Of a stretch of DNA of 64,000 nt, positions 62,764-64,000 are shown one piece after another. Position 1 is the stretch's first letter, and each line of letters starts with the position of its first letter. The notes below the pieces were generated by a model, which did not search any database, was not told the DNA's origin, and saw only the letters and a program-made list of their open reading frames with translations. Source of the DNA: Chitinibacter sp. FCG-7 (GTDB lineage Bacteria > Pseudomonadota > Gammaproteobacteria > Burkholderiales > Chitinibacteraceae); the NCBI RefSeq assembly GCF_040047665.1, contig NZ_CP157355.1:1364001-1428000 (forward strand), in the 5' to 3' direction. Position numbers and translations under genes: made by a program.

Positions 62764-64000
62764 CTACGCCGCCAAACGCACCACTTGCCGCTGCAGCGCG
62801 GCTGATTTCTTCTCATCGTTCACTTTGGGCTGTTTGCCGGCGTAATCGCTCTCGAGCAAAGCTTGCGCTTCATCCAAAGGCATACCCTGCCCCTGTAACC
62901 ATGTGCAGACCAGCTTGGCCAAGCGATCCAGAGCAATACGGTGAGTGGCGTCGGTATTTGCATACAACCAATCCGCAAATGCCATAAAGTTGGCGAATGG
63001 CGCATCACCCAGCAGCACTGGCAGTGTATTGGCAAAACGCCCCGAGTTCGCCACCAGATCCCAATAGCGCGCGAAGCGCACCAGCCGCTGCATCGTTGTA
63101 AAGTCGATGTCGCGATTGGCCAGAATCGTATACGGCGGGAACGGGTCATACTTCATCGCAAATTCTTCGGTATGGCGAATAATCGGCGTACCACGCAGCC
63201 GCTTCAAAATGCCAAACTGAATCTCGTGCGGGCGCAGCGCGTAGAGCTGATCGAAACCGATACCGAAACTTTCCACCGTTTCACCGGGCAGACCTGCGAT
63301 CAAATCGACGTGCAAATGCGCCTGCGTGTGCTCAACCAGCCAGCGGATATTGTCAGCCGCTTTTTCGTTATTCTGCTTGCGGCTCACCAAGGTCTGAACC
63401 TCAGGGTTAAAGCTCTGAATGCCGATTTCAAACTGCAGTGCGCCGGGCGGGAATTTCATAATCCCTTCACGCAGCGCTTCGGGCAAATGATCGGGAACGA
63501 CTTCAAAGTGCGCAAACACTGGGTCGTCAGGATGCGCTGCGATCTTGTCGAGAAAAAACTGCATAATCTGCAAACTGGTGTTGATATTCAGATTAAACGT
63601 GCGGTCAACAAACTTGAACAGCCGCGCACCGCGCTGATACAGCGTTTCCATCTCGTCCAGAAAGCGCGTCAGCTCGAATGGCCACGCGGTTTTATCCAAT
63701 GCGGAAAGGCAAAACTCGCATTTGAACGGACAGCCGCGCGATGCCTCGACATACAGCGTGCGGTTTTTGATGTCCTCGTCGGTATAGAGCTGATACGGCA
63801 ACGCCAAATCGGCGAGCTTGGCCTGCACGCCAGCGTGGATTTTCATTAGCGGCTGCGGGCCATTCAAAATCTGGCGGCAGAGATCAGGCAACGTGATTTC
63901 GCCCCAGCCGGTGATGACAAAATCGGCTTCTTTGACAATCGCCTGTTCAGCGCTTTCGTACGAGACTTCAGGGCCGCCGAGGATAATTTTGACTTCAGGC
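62764..64000 (-). CDS. B12-binding-domain radical SAM protein (partial, 5' end beyond window)
   Basis: The gene is open to the right edge of the window, so its start is missing. The visible ~411 residues begin with the end of a B12-binding domain (VKIILGGPEVSYESAEQAI). A radical SAM domain with CPFKCEFC and ECQ-free TIM-barrel motifs follows, with GLPGETVESFGIGFDQL, and then a C-terminal DUF4080-like region. Members often methylate or rearrange carbon skeletons; this one cannot be assigned further. The TTG at 63891 is an internal codon, not a start. Confidence 0.88.
   Translation of the reverse strand, partial: PEVKIILGGPEVSYESAEQAIVKEADFVITGWGEITLPDLCRQILNGPQPLMKIHAGVQAKLADLALPYQLYTDEDIKNRTLYVEASRGCPFKCEFCLSALDKTAWPFELTRFLDEMETLYQRGARLFKFVDRTFNLNINTSLQIMQFFLDKIAAHPDDPVFAHFEVVPDHLPEALREGIMKFPPGALQFEIGIQSFNPEVQTLVSRKQNNEKAADNIRWLVEHTQAHLHVDLIAGLPGETVESFGIGFDQLYALRPHEIQFGILKRLRGTPIIRHTEEFAMKYDPFPPYTILANRDIDFTTMQRLVRFARYWDLVANSGRFANTLPVLLGDAPFANFMAFADWLYANTDATHRIALDRLAKLVCTWLQGQGMPLDEAQALLESDYAGKQPKVNDEKKSAALQRQVVRLAA

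Noticed and set aside
62941..63849. 302-codon plus-strand frame
   Set aside because: Antisense shadow of the radical SAM gene, whose cysteine cluster and other motifs are clear.

Overview
The window reads as a chromosomal segment of a chitin-using Gram-negative betaproteobacterium, most likely of the order Neisseriales (Chitinibacter/Deefgea/Iodobacter-like). That placement is inferred. It rests on the hisI-hisE-HIT-tatABC order, a short Neisseria-style HIT protein, a PglL-type oligosaccharyltransferase, and several secreted chitin-active or chitin-binding proteins. Coding density is high. I saw no rRNA, tRNA, CRISPR array, prophage or transposase gene.

Layout. 1-5437 (+): end of a histidine operon (hisI, hisE), an HIT protein, tatABC, a PglL/Wzy-like polymerase-ligase and an RluA-type pseudouridine synthase. 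5645-7745 (-): TlyA-like rRNA methyltransferase, an unusual cold-shock/TM/Excalibur protein, and an RluF-like pseudouridine synthase; sirB2 lies on the + strand. 8354-13067 (-): a compact molybdenum-cofactor cluster read moaA, mobB, moeA, moaD, moaE, then a mobA-moaC gene fusion. 13411-15049 (+): a mechanosensitive channel broken by a one-base frameshift. 15038-19399: quinone reductase, parvulin, and a hybrid histidine kinase co-transcribed with a small secreted SUOX-fold protein. 19551-26594 (+): chemoreceptor, dadA, BCCT transporter, hemB. 27489-37676: a two-module chitin-binding protein, MATE pump with AraC regulator, LemA-GYF protein, periplasmic binding protein, GyrI-like and cupin proteins, a CBM5/12 esterase and a GH18 chitinase. 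37875-45350: PhnA-like protein, YitT-like protein, M29-like peptidase, a LysR/EamA divergent pair, HI0933-like flavoprotein, SlyX. 45412-51049 (-): the creB-creC two-component system, with creD separated from it by an M48 protease and a binding protein. 51250-64000: HDOD protein, small orphans, PQQ sugar dehydrogenase, NnrD, a Lys/Ala/Pro-rich protein, YigZ, an HPF-TerB-Alx trio, NhaR, an M50 protease, and a radical SAM protein running off the right end.

The most distinctive non-coding content is repetitive DNA. A dispersed family of short imperfect palindromes is built on GGGTATA/TATACCC: eight exact 7-mers lie in intergenic DNA, often touching start or stop codons. A 189-bp element with 23-bp near-perfect terminal inverted repeats sits upstream of dadA, and a degenerate single end lies at the 3' end of the MATE gene. 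Several REP-like palindromes are present as well. AT-rich orphan genes (26633, 56696, 57935) look like later acquisitions.

Functionally the segment combines core metabolism (histidine, haem, Moco, protein export) with surface and chitin functions. Start codons were moved from the longest ORF wherever a ribosome binding site, signal peptide or family alignment favoured a shorter protein. All functional calls come from reading motifs; no database search was run.
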